This document shows positions 50,741 through 58,328 of a DNA stretch of 64,000 bases, one piece after another; positions within the stretch are counted from its first letter, which is position 1; each line of letters starts with the position of its first letter. This DNA is from Candidatus Eisenbacteria bacterium (lineage in GTDB: Bacteria > Eisenbacteria > RBG-16-71-46 > JAFGJU01), in the NCBI GenBank assembly GCA_026388185.1, contig JAPLKG010000011.1:372001-436000 (forward strand), given 5' to 3'. A program made the position numbers and the translations under genes. The notes beneath the pieces were generated by a model. The model was not told where the DNA came from. It was given only the letters and a program-made list of their open reading frames with translations, and did not search any database.

Positions 50741-52636
50741 ATGAGCAAGAAAAGCGTGGACGAGCGAGACGAGAGCGAAAGGCTCAAGTGTTCCTTTTAC
50801 TCTTCCGATGATGCGAGGAGCTTCGGGCTGCTGGAGGACTCAGGTCCAAGCGCGTGCCTGGTCTGCGTCGCCGGTGAGCCGGGCAGAGACGCACTGGTAT
50901 GGCTCAAGAGTTTCCTCGGGGAGAGGTTCCGGAGCGCTTTTGCGCAGGCAGATGGTTCAGGACATGGAGGGGGCCTCGTGGCTTTTCTCCAGTCGAGCCA
51001 CGCCGACCTCTTCAAGGAAGGAACGCGACGGCCCGAGGGCCTGGCTCAAGTGTCACTCGTGGCCGCGCACGTGGAGGGACACACGATTGAGATTGCGGCC
51101 ATCGGAACCTGTGCTGCTTACAGAACCGCGGCATCGGGGGTGGATAAGGTCATCCCGTCGGATGCCAACGGAGGAGAAGGCTGCTATCTGGGGGTTTCTC
51201 TCAAAGTGAGCGTCGAGATGGTCAGACGACGTCTTGCTCCCGGCGTAGGGTATCTCCTCACCTCGAGACGAGTGGACCTCTCGGCTGGCTGGGATAACAA
51301 CGTCGGTCAAGCCTTGAAGGTGGTGGCGGTAGATGCCGGCTCGGCTGCCGGGTTACTTTTCGGCGCGGAGGGAGGTGCCTTCGCAACGTTGGAAAGTGGA
51401 AGGGTCTCGGACGAGACTGTGGCTGAGGAGACGCCGGGTGCGGATGAAGTCGCGACACCGATCTCCGACGCGGAAGAAGCCGCGACGCCAGCGGGGACGG
51501 TGAAGACCCTCACCTCCGTGGCGTGGAAGAGGGCTCCTTTCATAGTGCTTGCGGTGGCCCTGGGGGTTGCCATTTACATGCTTGGGACTAACGAAGGCGG
51601 GAGATGGGCCGGGGGGATCCTGAGGGGAGGCCGCACTGCCGGTCATCAGGGGCTTGCGGGGGCGACCCGCGGTGGCACATTGAGCGTAAGTTCGATTCCG
51701 CCGGGCGCAGAGGTGATGCTTGACGACAGCGTGATCTCATCTCGTACCCCCGTCTCCAGTGCTAATGTTTCTCCGGGTCTGCATCGACTAACAATGAGAT
51801 TGGGTGATCTCGGAGAGTGGAGCGGAAGCGTCAACGTTAGAACGGGTGACACGGCGAACGTGGAAGTTGCGTTCGTGGGACAGATCGCCGTGAACTCAAA
51901 ACCACAGGAAGGCTTGTCGGTGCTTCTTGACGGCGAACCTAGGGGATTCACTCCTTGCTTGCTAGAAAGCGTGCCTGCGGGTCTCCATATCGTTAAGGTC
52001 GAGGGTAAGGGTTTCAGCTCCTGGGAAGAAGAGGTGCTTGTTGCCCAGGGCGGCACTGCCGAAGTCCAGGTCAGCCCGGGCAAGTTACCCGCGACAGGAG
52101 TCGTCCGGGTTACCGCGGCACAAGTCTCCGAGGAAGGTTATGCGGAGTCGAACGGCCGCGCCGTTTTCATTGACGGAAGGCAAGCTGGTGCCACCCCCCT
52201 CAAGATAAACGTGAAACCCGGGTTCCATAGCATAAGGGTGGCAGGAACAAAAGGCGACGCTCCGTCGGTGACCGTTATTCAGGTCAGACCCGGTGGAAAG
52301 CACTTCATCAAGGCGGAGTTCGCAGGCGTCCAGCCGATTCTGGTGGAATGTCTGCAGACCCGCATGCCGTCCGGTGGCCAAGTGGTGCTGTGTGCCTCGC
52401 TGGCAGGCAACACCGGAACAGACATCTCAAGAGTGGAGCTCTACTTGGAGAAGCTGGACTCAAGCCGCGCCGGTTGGGAACCAATGACGCTCCTGTCGGG
52501 TTCGCGCTCGGTCTACGCCGCTGCCGTGCCCCTGGGATTTGCCTCGGGGGGCGATCAGATCAGGTATTTCGCGAAGGTCACAACAGCGGAGGGCCTCGAG
52601 TACTTTTCCGACGTGGCCACGTTGACTACCCGCTAG
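50741..52636 (+). CDS. Membrane protein with degenerate PP2C-like head and PEGA repeats
   Basis: A 631-residue protein. Residues about 20-205 have the layout of a PP2C phosphatase (VSLVAAHVEGHTIEIAAIGTCAAYR in place of the GDSRAY strand; VGYLLTSRRVDLS in place of LLCSDGL) but without the metal-binding Asp residues, so probably inactive. An acidic linker leads to one membrane segment (about 266-284). Outside are three PEGA-type repeats (SVSSIPPGAEVMLDDSVI; SKPQEGLSVLLDGEPRGFTP; RAVFIDGRQAGATPL). This layout suits a signal receptor that relays between cytoplasm and periplasm. The PP2C reading is by pattern only and uncertain; the PEGA part is secure. Confidence 0.75.
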   Translation: MSKKSVDERDESERLKCSFYSSDDARSFGLLEDSGPSACLVCVAGEPGRDALVWLKSFLGERFRSAFAQADGSGHGGGLVAFLQSSHADLFKEGTRRPEGLAQVSLVAAHVEGHTIEIAAIGTCAAYRTAASGVDKVIPSDANGGEGCYLGVSLKVSVEMVRRRLAPGVGYLLTSRRVDLSAGWDNNVGQALKVVAVDAGSAAGLLFGAEGGAFATLESGRVSDETVAEETPGADEVATPISDAEEAATPAGTVKTLTSVAWKRAPFIVLAVALGVAIYMLGTNEGGRWAGGILRGGRTAGHQGLAGATRGGTLSVSSIPPGAEVMLDDSVISSRTPVSSANVSPGLHRLTMRLGDLGEWSGSVNVRTGDTANVEVAFVGQIAVNSKPQEGLSVLLDGEPRGFTPCLLESVPAGLHIVKVEGKGFSSWEEEVLVAQGGTAEVQVSPGKLPATGVVRVTAAQVSEEGYAESNGRAVFIDGRQAGATPLKINVKPGFHSIRVAGTKGDAPSVTVIQVRPGGKHFIKAEFAGVQPILVECLQTRMPSGGQVVLCASLAGNTGTDISRVELYLEKLDSSRAGWEPMTLLSGSRSVYAAAVPLGFASGGDQIRYFAKVTTAEGLEYFSDVATLTTR

Positions 52637-52761
52637 TCGCAAACTATCAACGACGTCTACATTCTGCGCCCACTCACTCCGCACCATGAACCCGTCAAGA
52701 TATCTCCCGTTTGCCTGTGCGCGTTGCCTCCGCACTGCGGCAAGATTCCGGAATGCTCCGT

Positions 52762-52777
52762 TGGCACGGACGTTGCC
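52762..52777 (+). promoter_or_regulatory. Near-consensus sigma-54 promoter of comEC
   Basis: TGGCACG, spacer GACG, TTGCC; GG and GC are 10 bp apart. Compared with TGGCACG-N4-TTGCA/T only the last base differs. The expected transcription start is about 52788, 14 nt before the comEC GTG. Confidence 0.65.
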
Positions 52778-52801
52778 CGCTCTGGCGCCCGGTGACGAAA
52801 A

Positions 52802-55800
52802 GTGTGGAACTGCGGAAGCGCCAGAGTCGCGCTCATCGTTGTCATAGGTACCGCTGTTTGTACCGGGGTCTCTCCGGACTGCTGGCTGGCCATTTCGGCC
52901 CTGGCCGGAACGTGCCTCGTCGTATTGGCCGCTTGTTCCGGACCTCGGCGAGCAATCGGCGGCCTGGTGGATCTCAAGGACGCCGTTCTCATCTTGTTCT
53001 TCATGTCTGGAGTAGCGCTGCTTGCGTCCTTGAGAATGGAGGGGTACGCCGGGGAGTCTCACATTATTACGGAGAGAGTTGCCTGCGTCAGAGGGACTGT
53101 GAGCGGCTTTGCGCAGCCCTCTGAATCGGGAACAAGCGTGACTCTTTCGACCCTCCATCCTGACTCGCTGTGCGCACCCTTGCCGAGGGGAACGAGAGTG
53201 CTGGTCAGACTCACGGGGAGGACGGCCTTCACGGTGTCTGCCGGCGACACTATGGCCGTCGCGGGTCTCCTGCGAAGTCCACTTGGGGCGCGAAACCCGG
53301 GCGGGTTCAGCGAAGCGACTTACCTATCTCTGAGCAAGACCGCGGCCGTCCTGACGGTTCCGGCCTTCCTGAAACCCGTGGTTACAAGAGCCGATCCTCC
53401 CAGGGGTTTTGTTGCGACCTACATGGCGCCGCTGCACAGATGGATAGAGAAGGCCATCAATCGCAACGTGGGCGGAGAAGAAAGAGCCTTCCTGCTGGCT
53501 CTTGTGTTGGGAGAGAGAGGAGAGCTTACGGATGAAATGAAGGACGCTTTCAGGCGGTCGGGAATCATTCATCTCATTTCCGTTTCGGGCCTGCACACCG
53601 GACTTGTCGGCATGATTGCCTTTCTCTTTCTCAGGGGAGTCAGGGCACCCGTCAAGACCTCGCTCGTCGGCTCGGTCCTGATCGTGTGGTTCTACTGCGG
53701 CATTTCCGGATGCTCGCCACCAACGTTGAGGTGCTCCGTCATGGTGACTTGCGTCGCAGGCTCACGTCTGCTCGGCAGGGGCGCCGGGCTCGTCAGCCCT
53801 CTGTGCGCCAGTTGCGCGATTCTGCTCCTCGTCAATCCCGGATACATGAGGGACGTCGGCTTTCAGTTGTCCTACGCGGCGACCGGGTCGATGATGGCCG
53901 GCGCAACGTTGAGCAAAGCCGTCAGACGGCGGCTCTCTGCCCCCGAATGGGTTTCGAAATATGTGTTTTCCACGATTCTGACGACGATCGTCGCTCAACT
54001 GGGTGTTCTACCCATACTCGCGTGTCAGTTTGGTTCGGTCTCGGCCGTCTCCATACCGGCGAATCTGCTTGCCATTCCGGTTGCGTCGGGCGCACTGGTG
54101 AGCTCGTTCTGCTCACTGGGATTCCTGGCAATAGCGCCACCTCTGGCCTCGGCCTCTTTCTCACTGACGTGGTTTCTCCTGCGGCTCTGCAATCTGATCG
54201 CTAGGTTCGCGTCCTCCGTCCCGGGAGCGTCCATCGAACTGGTGAAACCCACGGGCGTCGAGGCCGTCATGTTCGTGGTCTGCTTGTTTGTCTTTCTGCG
54301 AAAGACGGACTTTGGGCGCAGCCCCCGGCAACGCTCAGAGGGCGTCAAGATCCGGGCGGGACGCGGCGACAAGTGGTTACTTGGCGTGAGCGGCCTGGGC
54401 ATGGTTGTGTGCGGCATTCTCTTGGCAGGCGGCGGGATTCCGGGGGCGAAGCGCGGAGACAGGTCAACGGAGGTTCACTTCCTGGACGTGGGGCAGGGTG
54501 ACGCCACCGCCGTGCGGCTGCCGGACGGAAGGCTCATTCTGATAGACGGTGGCGAGTCCCAAGAAGAGTGGGATTCGGCGAAGAGGGTGTTGGTTCCGTT
54601 CCTCAGGGAGGCGAGAAAGAAGGCGTTCGACGTGGTCGTCGTAACACATTTCCATTCCGATCACGTCGGCGGGGTCATGAAACTGCTCGAAGAGGGCAGG
54701 GTGGGGAGACTCATAGTTGGCGGGGCCGACACCACGACTGCTCTGTCGCGTCTCACACGTCTCGAGGCACTGCGGCGAGGCACGGAGGTAACGTTCGCGC
54801 GTGCGCATGAGAAAATCGTGAGTTCACATGGAGTCGAGTTGGTCGTACTCCATCCCTCGGGCTCGGCTTCGGCCGACACATCATTTGCATCGCTGAACGA
54901 CTCTTCCATGGTGCTCGTCCTCCGTGCCAAGACGGTGCAGTTCGTACTTACAGGCGATGCCGGACCGCAGACGATGGACGGGGTGGTGGATTCGGTCGAG
55001 CCCGGAAAGCTGACCGTGTTGAAGGCTCCACACCACGGCGGCAAGGGGACCCTGGGCGTTCGCTTTCTGGAGAGAATTCGACCCCGTTACGCCGTGTTCA
55101 GCGTGGGACACAACAACAGGTTCGGACATCCTGCGAAAGAGATTGTGCAAGCCTACGAACAGGGCGGAGCGAAGATATTCCGAACGGACGCCGATGGCTG
55201 CGTCAGCTTCCGGGTCGTCGGGGATTCGCTTGACGTGAGAACGGCTCAGCCGGCATCGGGTTTGCCCTTCGCCCAAAAAGCAAAACGCCAGAGAGGAGAA
55301 CGAAGAGCAATCCTCTTCGCTCTCTTCTCCGGCGCAGCGGGCGTGAGCGAATTGTCACGACCTCGGCTACTTCACAGGCTTGAACCTGTTCTTCAACTTC
55401 TCCTGCAGACTCGGCAGCGTCGTATACTCCATGACCTCGGCGGGAAGTCTATGGGGCTCGAACGGTCCGTGCCTTCTCATGTATTCGGCGATCTCGTTGG
55501 CTTTTTGCCTCGTGAGGTCGAAGCCGGGATCGTCGAACATGTCGACGGGTCCCACCAGCGTTCCATCGCAAAGCTGGAAGCCCGCGGCGATCACTCTGGG
55601 TGGTCCGTCGAAGCGCGTCGGCGTGGCGTCCTCAAAGCTCACGGGCATGAGTGGACCGTTGTGAGAACCTCTCATCCATCCCTCGACGATGTGCGGAAAT
55701 GCAAATGCTTCGAGCATTTCTCCGACGGCGGGGAGTCCGCTCTGGCAGCGCACGATGAGAACGGGGTCGTCCTTACCGACGTACTTTCCGGCAATCAGGC

Positions 55801-56266
55801 TCAACTTCTGTGTGGAAGCAGACGCGCCTATCTCGCCGTCGGCTCTTCTATACACCGCCTTGATCATGTAGCGTCCGGTCGAACCGATGAGGGCAAGGAG
55901 GTCGTAGAGTTCATTCGGCGTAGAGAGCATTATTTCCCTGGATTCTTTCACGTCCAAGACCAGGAAGTTGAAACCGTCGTGCATGCTGGGGTCTATGATA
56001 AGTCCCGCGGTGTTGAATGGATCCGCGAACATTTTGTAGACGGGCAAGTTCCACGCGCCGGGAGACGTCTTGTCCGCCATGAAAACGATGACCGGATCGC
56101 TCTTTCTCTCGACGAACTCCATCTCAGCCACACCCGGCCCCATTCCCTTCACGTTCCCGCTGAAAGCGTCCTTCAGTATGTCCTGGCCGGCCCCATAGAG
56201 CGCAAGCTTCTTGGCAACTTCCGTGCACGCGAGAAAAATGTCCCAGGCGATCTTGTGAACCTCTGA
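52802..56266 (+). CDS. comEC: ComEC/Rec2 competence DNA-uptake channel
   Basis: Inner-membrane channel that takes single-stranded DNA into the cell in natural transformation. Order: membrane part with a DUF4131-like start, Competence domain (LISVSGLHTGLVGMIAFLF and further membrane helices), then a metallo-beta-lactamase domain (FLDVGQGDATAVRLPDGRLI, THFHSDHVGGVMKLL, KAPHHGG). The recognisable protein ends near VRTAQP (about 55260), about 820 residues, the normal length. The frame then stays open to 56266, antisense through fbp and its terminator, to give 1154 codons. That tail has no family likeness and is probably a lost stop or a sequencing frameshift. Confidence 0.88.
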   Translation: MWNCGSARVALIVVIGTAVCTGVSPDCWLAISALAGTCLVVLAACSGPRRAIGGLVDLKDAVLILFFMSGVALLASLRMEGYAGESHIITERVACVRGTVSGFAQPSESGTSVTLSTLHPDSLCAPLPRGTRVLVRLTGRTAFTVSAGDTMAVAGLLRSPLGARNPGGFSEATYLSLSKTAAVLTVPAFLKPVVTRADPPRGFVATYMAPLHRWIEKAINRNVGGEERAFLLALVLGERGELTDEMKDAFRRSGIIHLISVSGLHTGLVGMIAFLFLRGVRAPVKTSLVGSVLIVWFYCGISGCSPPTLRCSVMVTCVAGSRLLGRGAGLVSPLCASCAILLLVNPGYMRDVGFQLSYAATGSMMAGATLSKAVRRRLSAPEWVSKYVFSTILTTIVAQLGVLPILACQFGSVSAVSIPANLLAIPVASGALVSSFCSLGFLAIAPPLASASFSLTWFLLRLCNLIARFASSVPGASIELVKPTGVEAVMFVVCLFVFLRKTDFGRSPRQRSEGVKIRAGRGDKWLLGVSGLGMVVCGILLAGGGIPGAKRGDRSTEVHFLDVGQGDATAVRLPDGRLILIDGGESQEEWDSAKRVLVPFLREARKKAFDVVVVTHFHSDHVGGVMKLLEEGRVGRLIVGGADTTTALSRLTRLEALRRGTEVTFARAHEKIVSSHGVELVVLHPSGSASADTSFASLNDSSMVLVLRAKTVQFVLTGDAGPQTMDGVVDSVEPGKLTVLKAPHHGGKGTLGVRFLERIRPRYAVFSVGHNNRFGHPAKEIVQAYEQGGAKIFRTDADGCVSFRVVGDSLDVRTAQPASGLPFAQKAKRQRGERRAILFALFSGAAGVSELSRPRLLHRLEPVLQLLLQTRQRRILHDLGGKSMGLERSVPSHVFGDLVGFLPREVEAGIVEHVDGSHQRSIAKLEARGDHSGWSVEARRRGVLKAHGHEWTVVRTSHPSLDDVRKCKCFEHFSDGGESALAAHDENGVVLTDVLSGNQAQLLCGSRRAYLAVGSSIHRLDHVASGRTDEGKEVVEFIRRREHYFPGFFHVQDQEVETVVHAGVYDKSRGVEWIREHFVDGQVPRAGRRLVRHENDDRIALSLDELHLSHTRPHSLHVPAESVLQYVLAGPIERKLLGNFRAREKNVPGDLVNL
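55270..55334 (-). terminator. Intrinsic terminator of fbp
   Basis: Stem elements CGCC (55286-55289), GGAGAA (55295-55300) and CGAAGAG (55301-55307) pair with CTCTTCG (55313-55319), TTCTCC (55325-55330) and GGCG (55331-55334), with a 5-nt loop and a symmetrical 5-nt internal loop. On the - strand it is followed by GTTTTGCTTTTTGGG, a typical U tract. It is 33 nt past the fbp stop and lies inside the open comEC frame. Confidence 0.75.
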
Positions 56267-56473
56267 AGACTCCACACCCTTCTGGTGCGTCATTATGAGC
56301 TCCAGGTCGTCCCCGCAAGAAGTCACGTGGAAGTCTATGAGACTCCCTTTTTCAGTCGCGGCTTCGAGCATCTCGTTGGCCTTGGCGACAAGGTCCGGAT
56401 GCATGCTTGAATGTCCCACGTATCCACCGACGTCAGCCTTTATCACACTCAACGTTATTTTCTTCCCTGCCAT
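55367..56473 (-). CDS. fbp: Archaeal-type fructose-1,6-bisphosphate aldolase/phosphatase
   Basis: Class V FBPase, a bifunctional gluconeogenic enzyme that joins triose phosphates and removes the C1 phosphate. The 368-residue product starts KITLSVIKADVGGYVGHSS and has the metal-binding Asp and His residues of GGYVGHSSMHPD, CGDDLELIMTHQKG, DKTSPGAWNLPVYKMFADPF and PPRVIAAGFQL. It is the form typical of archaea and some deep-branching bacteria. ATG (56473) follows AAGGAGGAC. Promoter and terminator are both visible, so it is a single-gene unit. Its strand is opposite to its neighbours. Confidence 0.94.
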   Translation of the reverse strand: MAGKKITLSVIKADVGGYVGHSSMHPDLVAKANEMLEAATEKGSLIDFHVTSCGDDLELIMTHQKGVESSEVHKIAWDIFLACTEVAKKLALYGAGQDILKDAFSGNVKGMGPGVAEMEFVERKSDPVIVFMADKTSPGAWNLPVYKMFADPFNTAGLIIDPSMHDGFNFLVLDVKESREIMLSTPNELYDLLALIGSTGRYMIKAVYRRADGEIGASASTQKLSLIAGKYVGKDDPVLIVRCQSGLPAVGEMLEAFAFPHIVEGWMRGSHNGPLMPVSFEDATPTRFDGPPRVIAAGFQLCDGTLVGPVDMFDDPGFDLTRQKANEIAEYMRRHGPFEPHRLPAEVMEYTTLPSLQEKLKNRFKPVK

Positions 56474-56490
56474 TTGTCCTCCTTTTGGCA

Positions 56491-56510
56491 CGTGTCGGGT
56501 GCTCGACACG
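56491..56510 (-). repeat. Hairpin in the fbp leader
   Basis: CGTGTCG (56491-56497), six-base loop, CGACACG (56504-56510), a 7-bp stem in the 5' untranslated part of fbp just before the ribosome site. Could affect translation; no known motif recognised. Confidence 0.4.
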
Positions 56511-56568
56511 GCGCCCAGGTCAGCGGGTTTGCTGAGTTGGCTCCGTGCAGTGAGAAAGCGTACTTAGT

Positions 56569-56597
56569 ATCGTAAGAAATCCGCGCCACCGTGTCAA
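56569..56597 (-). promoter_or_regulatory. Sigma-70-type promoter of fbp
   Basis: On the - strand: TTGACA (56597-56592, perfect), 17 bp, TACGAT (56574-56569). Leader of about 90 nt includes the hairpin at 56491-56510. Confidence 0.6.
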
Positions 56598-56635
56598 CTG
56601 AAAGCTGGCGACCGCGCTTGCCTCCAGTAATCTAC

Positions 56636-56664
56636 TTGCCAGCGCAGTCCGAGCATGGTATACG
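56636..56664 (+). promoter_or_regulatory. Sigma-70-type promoter of the purN-purC-purH-guaA operon
   Basis: TTGCCA (56636-56641), 17 bp, TATACG (56659-56664). The leader of about 90 nt before purN shows no riboswitch that I can recognise. Confidence 0.5.
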
Positions 56665-56762
56665 TTTGATGCAGAGGCATGCAAATACGTCACGAGAGAC
56701 GCTCCGGCAGACACCGAAGGAAAACGGTGCTTCCAAGGGCACAGGAGGCGCAGGAGAAGGAC

Positions 56763-57428
56763 TTGAAGAAGCTAGGTCTTGGCGTGCTTGCATCCGGCAG
56801 GGGAACCAATCTTCAGGCAATCATTGATGCTTGCGCGGAGGGCCGCATACCCGCAGAGGTGAGAGTCGTCGTCAGCGACGTTGAGAATGCCCTCGCCCTC
56901 GATAGGGCACGTAGGGCCGCCATTCCCGCCGTCTATCTTCCCCCCGGAAAGTTCAAGACAAAGCTCGATCCCGGCACAGAAGCGGCGTATGCCCGCTGTC
57001 TGAAGGAGCACTGTGTCGACCTAGTTCTGCTTGCGGGCTTCATGAGGATTCTGCACGCAGGATTTCTCTCGCAATTCTCGGGTAGGACAATGAACGTCCA
57101 TCCCGCGCTGCTCCCCGCTTTCCCCGGCCTGGACGCGCAGAGGCAGGCCCTGGAACGCGGGGTGAGATTCACCGGCTGCACGGTCCATTTCGTTGACGAG
57201 AGCGTCGACGGCGGTCCGATCATTCTTCAGGCCGTGGTCCCCGTCCGCGAAAACGACAGCGTCGCGACCCTCTCCGAAAGGATCCTGAAGGAAGAACACA
57301 AGACTTATTGCGAGGCGGTGAGACTTTTCTGCGAAGGGAAACTGAAGATCGACGGGAGAAAAGTCCGCATCCTCGATACGCCTCGGTGGGGAGCTTGTGG
57401 GTGCGGGCGCGCCGAAGGAGCGAACTAG
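56763..57428 (+). CDS. purN: Phosphoribosylglycinamide formyltransferase
   Basis: Adds the formyl group from 10-formyl-tetrahydrofolate to GAR, third step of purine synthesis. The 221-residue product has LGVLASGRGTNLQAIIDA, the loop LLAGFMRIL, and the catalytic Asn/His/Asp set in NVHPALLPAFPGLDAQRQAL and GCTVHFVDESVDGGPII. TTG 56763 follows GGAGAAGG. A longer open frame from 56679 would add 28 residues that have no family likeness. First gene of the second purine operon. Confidence 0.93.
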   Translation: MKKLGLGVLASGRGTNLQAIIDACAEGRIPAEVRVVVSDVENALALDRARRAAIPAVYLPPGKFKTKLDPGTEAAYARCLKEHCVDLVLLAGFMRILHAGFLSQFSGRTMNVHPALLPAFPGLDAQRQALERGVRFTGCTVHFVDESVDGGPIILQAVVPVRENDSVATLSERILKEEHKTYCEAVRLFCEGKLKIDGRKVRILDTPRWGACGCGRAEGAN

Positions 57429-57429
57429 C

Positions 57430-58323
57430 ATGGTGGGTAGCTTGACGGAGATCTCTCTTGACGATCTCAGGCCTATTCGGAAGGGAAAGGTGCGGGACGT
57501 ATACGACGCGCAGGACGGGCGGCTGGTCATCGTGGCGACGGACAGGATTTCCGCCTACGATTGCATTCTCCCTTCGGGCATTCCTCAAAAGGGCGTAATC
57601 CTGACCAACCTTTCCGCGTTCTGGTTCGAGAGAGTGTCACACATCGTGAGGACTCACTTCATAACCTGCGACCCACACCGATTCCCGGGAGATTTTTCGT
57701 CTTACGCCTCGGTTCTGGCGGGAAGGTCGATGCTGGTCTGGAAGGCAGACCCGATTGAATTCGAGTGTGTTGTCCGGGGCTACCTCGCCGGTTCGGCGTG
57801 GCGGGAATACAGAGAGAGGGGCACGGTCGGCGGGGAGCCTCTTCGACCCGGCCTGAAGGAAGCAAGCAGATTCGACATTCCCTTGTTCACACCGGCCAGA
57901 AAGGCGGCGTCCGGCCACGATGAGAACGTCAGCTTCGCAGTGCTTGAGGGAGAGACGGGAGTTGCGCGCGGGAGGGAGCTCAAAAACGTGAGCCAGAAGC
58001 TATTTGCGTTTGCCTCGGAATACTGTGAGAAAAGGGGCCTGATACTCGCGGACTCGAAATTCGAGTTCGGTCTCCTTGACGGGAACCTGATACTCATAGA
58101 CGAGCTTTTCTCTCCTGACTCCTCACGTTTCTGGTCATCGGAGTCGTACGAACCGGGACGGCCGCAGGAGAGCTTCGACAAGCAATCGGTGCGAGACTAT
58201 CTTCGATCCACGGGGTGGGACGGAGCACCTCCGGCGCCCCCTTTGCCCCCGGACGTGGTCAAGCAAACTCACGAGAGATACTTTGAAGCCCTGGAGAGAA
58301 TCTGCGGCAAGGGTGCGCTCTAG
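57430..58323 (+). CDS. purC: SAICAR synthase
   Basis: Joins aspartate to CAIR with ATP. The 297-residue product is the longer form, as in yeast, not the about 240 residues of E. coli. Motifs: RKGKVRDVYD, VATDRISAYDCILPSGIPQKG, ECVVRGYLAGSAWREY and LIDELFSPDSSRFW with DKQSVRDYL. ATG starts 2 nt after purN; AAGGAG lies about 10 nt upstream. Confidence 0.95.
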   Translation: MVGSLTEISLDDLRPIRKGKVRDVYDAQDGRLVIVATDRISAYDCILPSGIPQKGVILTNLSAFWFERVSHIVRTHFITCDPHRFPGDFSSYASVLAGRSMLVWKADPIEFECVVRGYLAGSAWREYRERGTVGGEPLRPGLKEASRFDIPLFTPARKAASGHDENVSFAVLEGETGVARGRELKNVSQKLFAFASEYCEKRGLILADSKFEFGLLDGNLILIDELFSPDSSRFWSSESYEPGRPQESFDKQSVRDYLRSTGWDGAPPAPPLPPDVVKQTHERYFEALERICGKGAL

Positions 58324-58328
58324 AGGAA

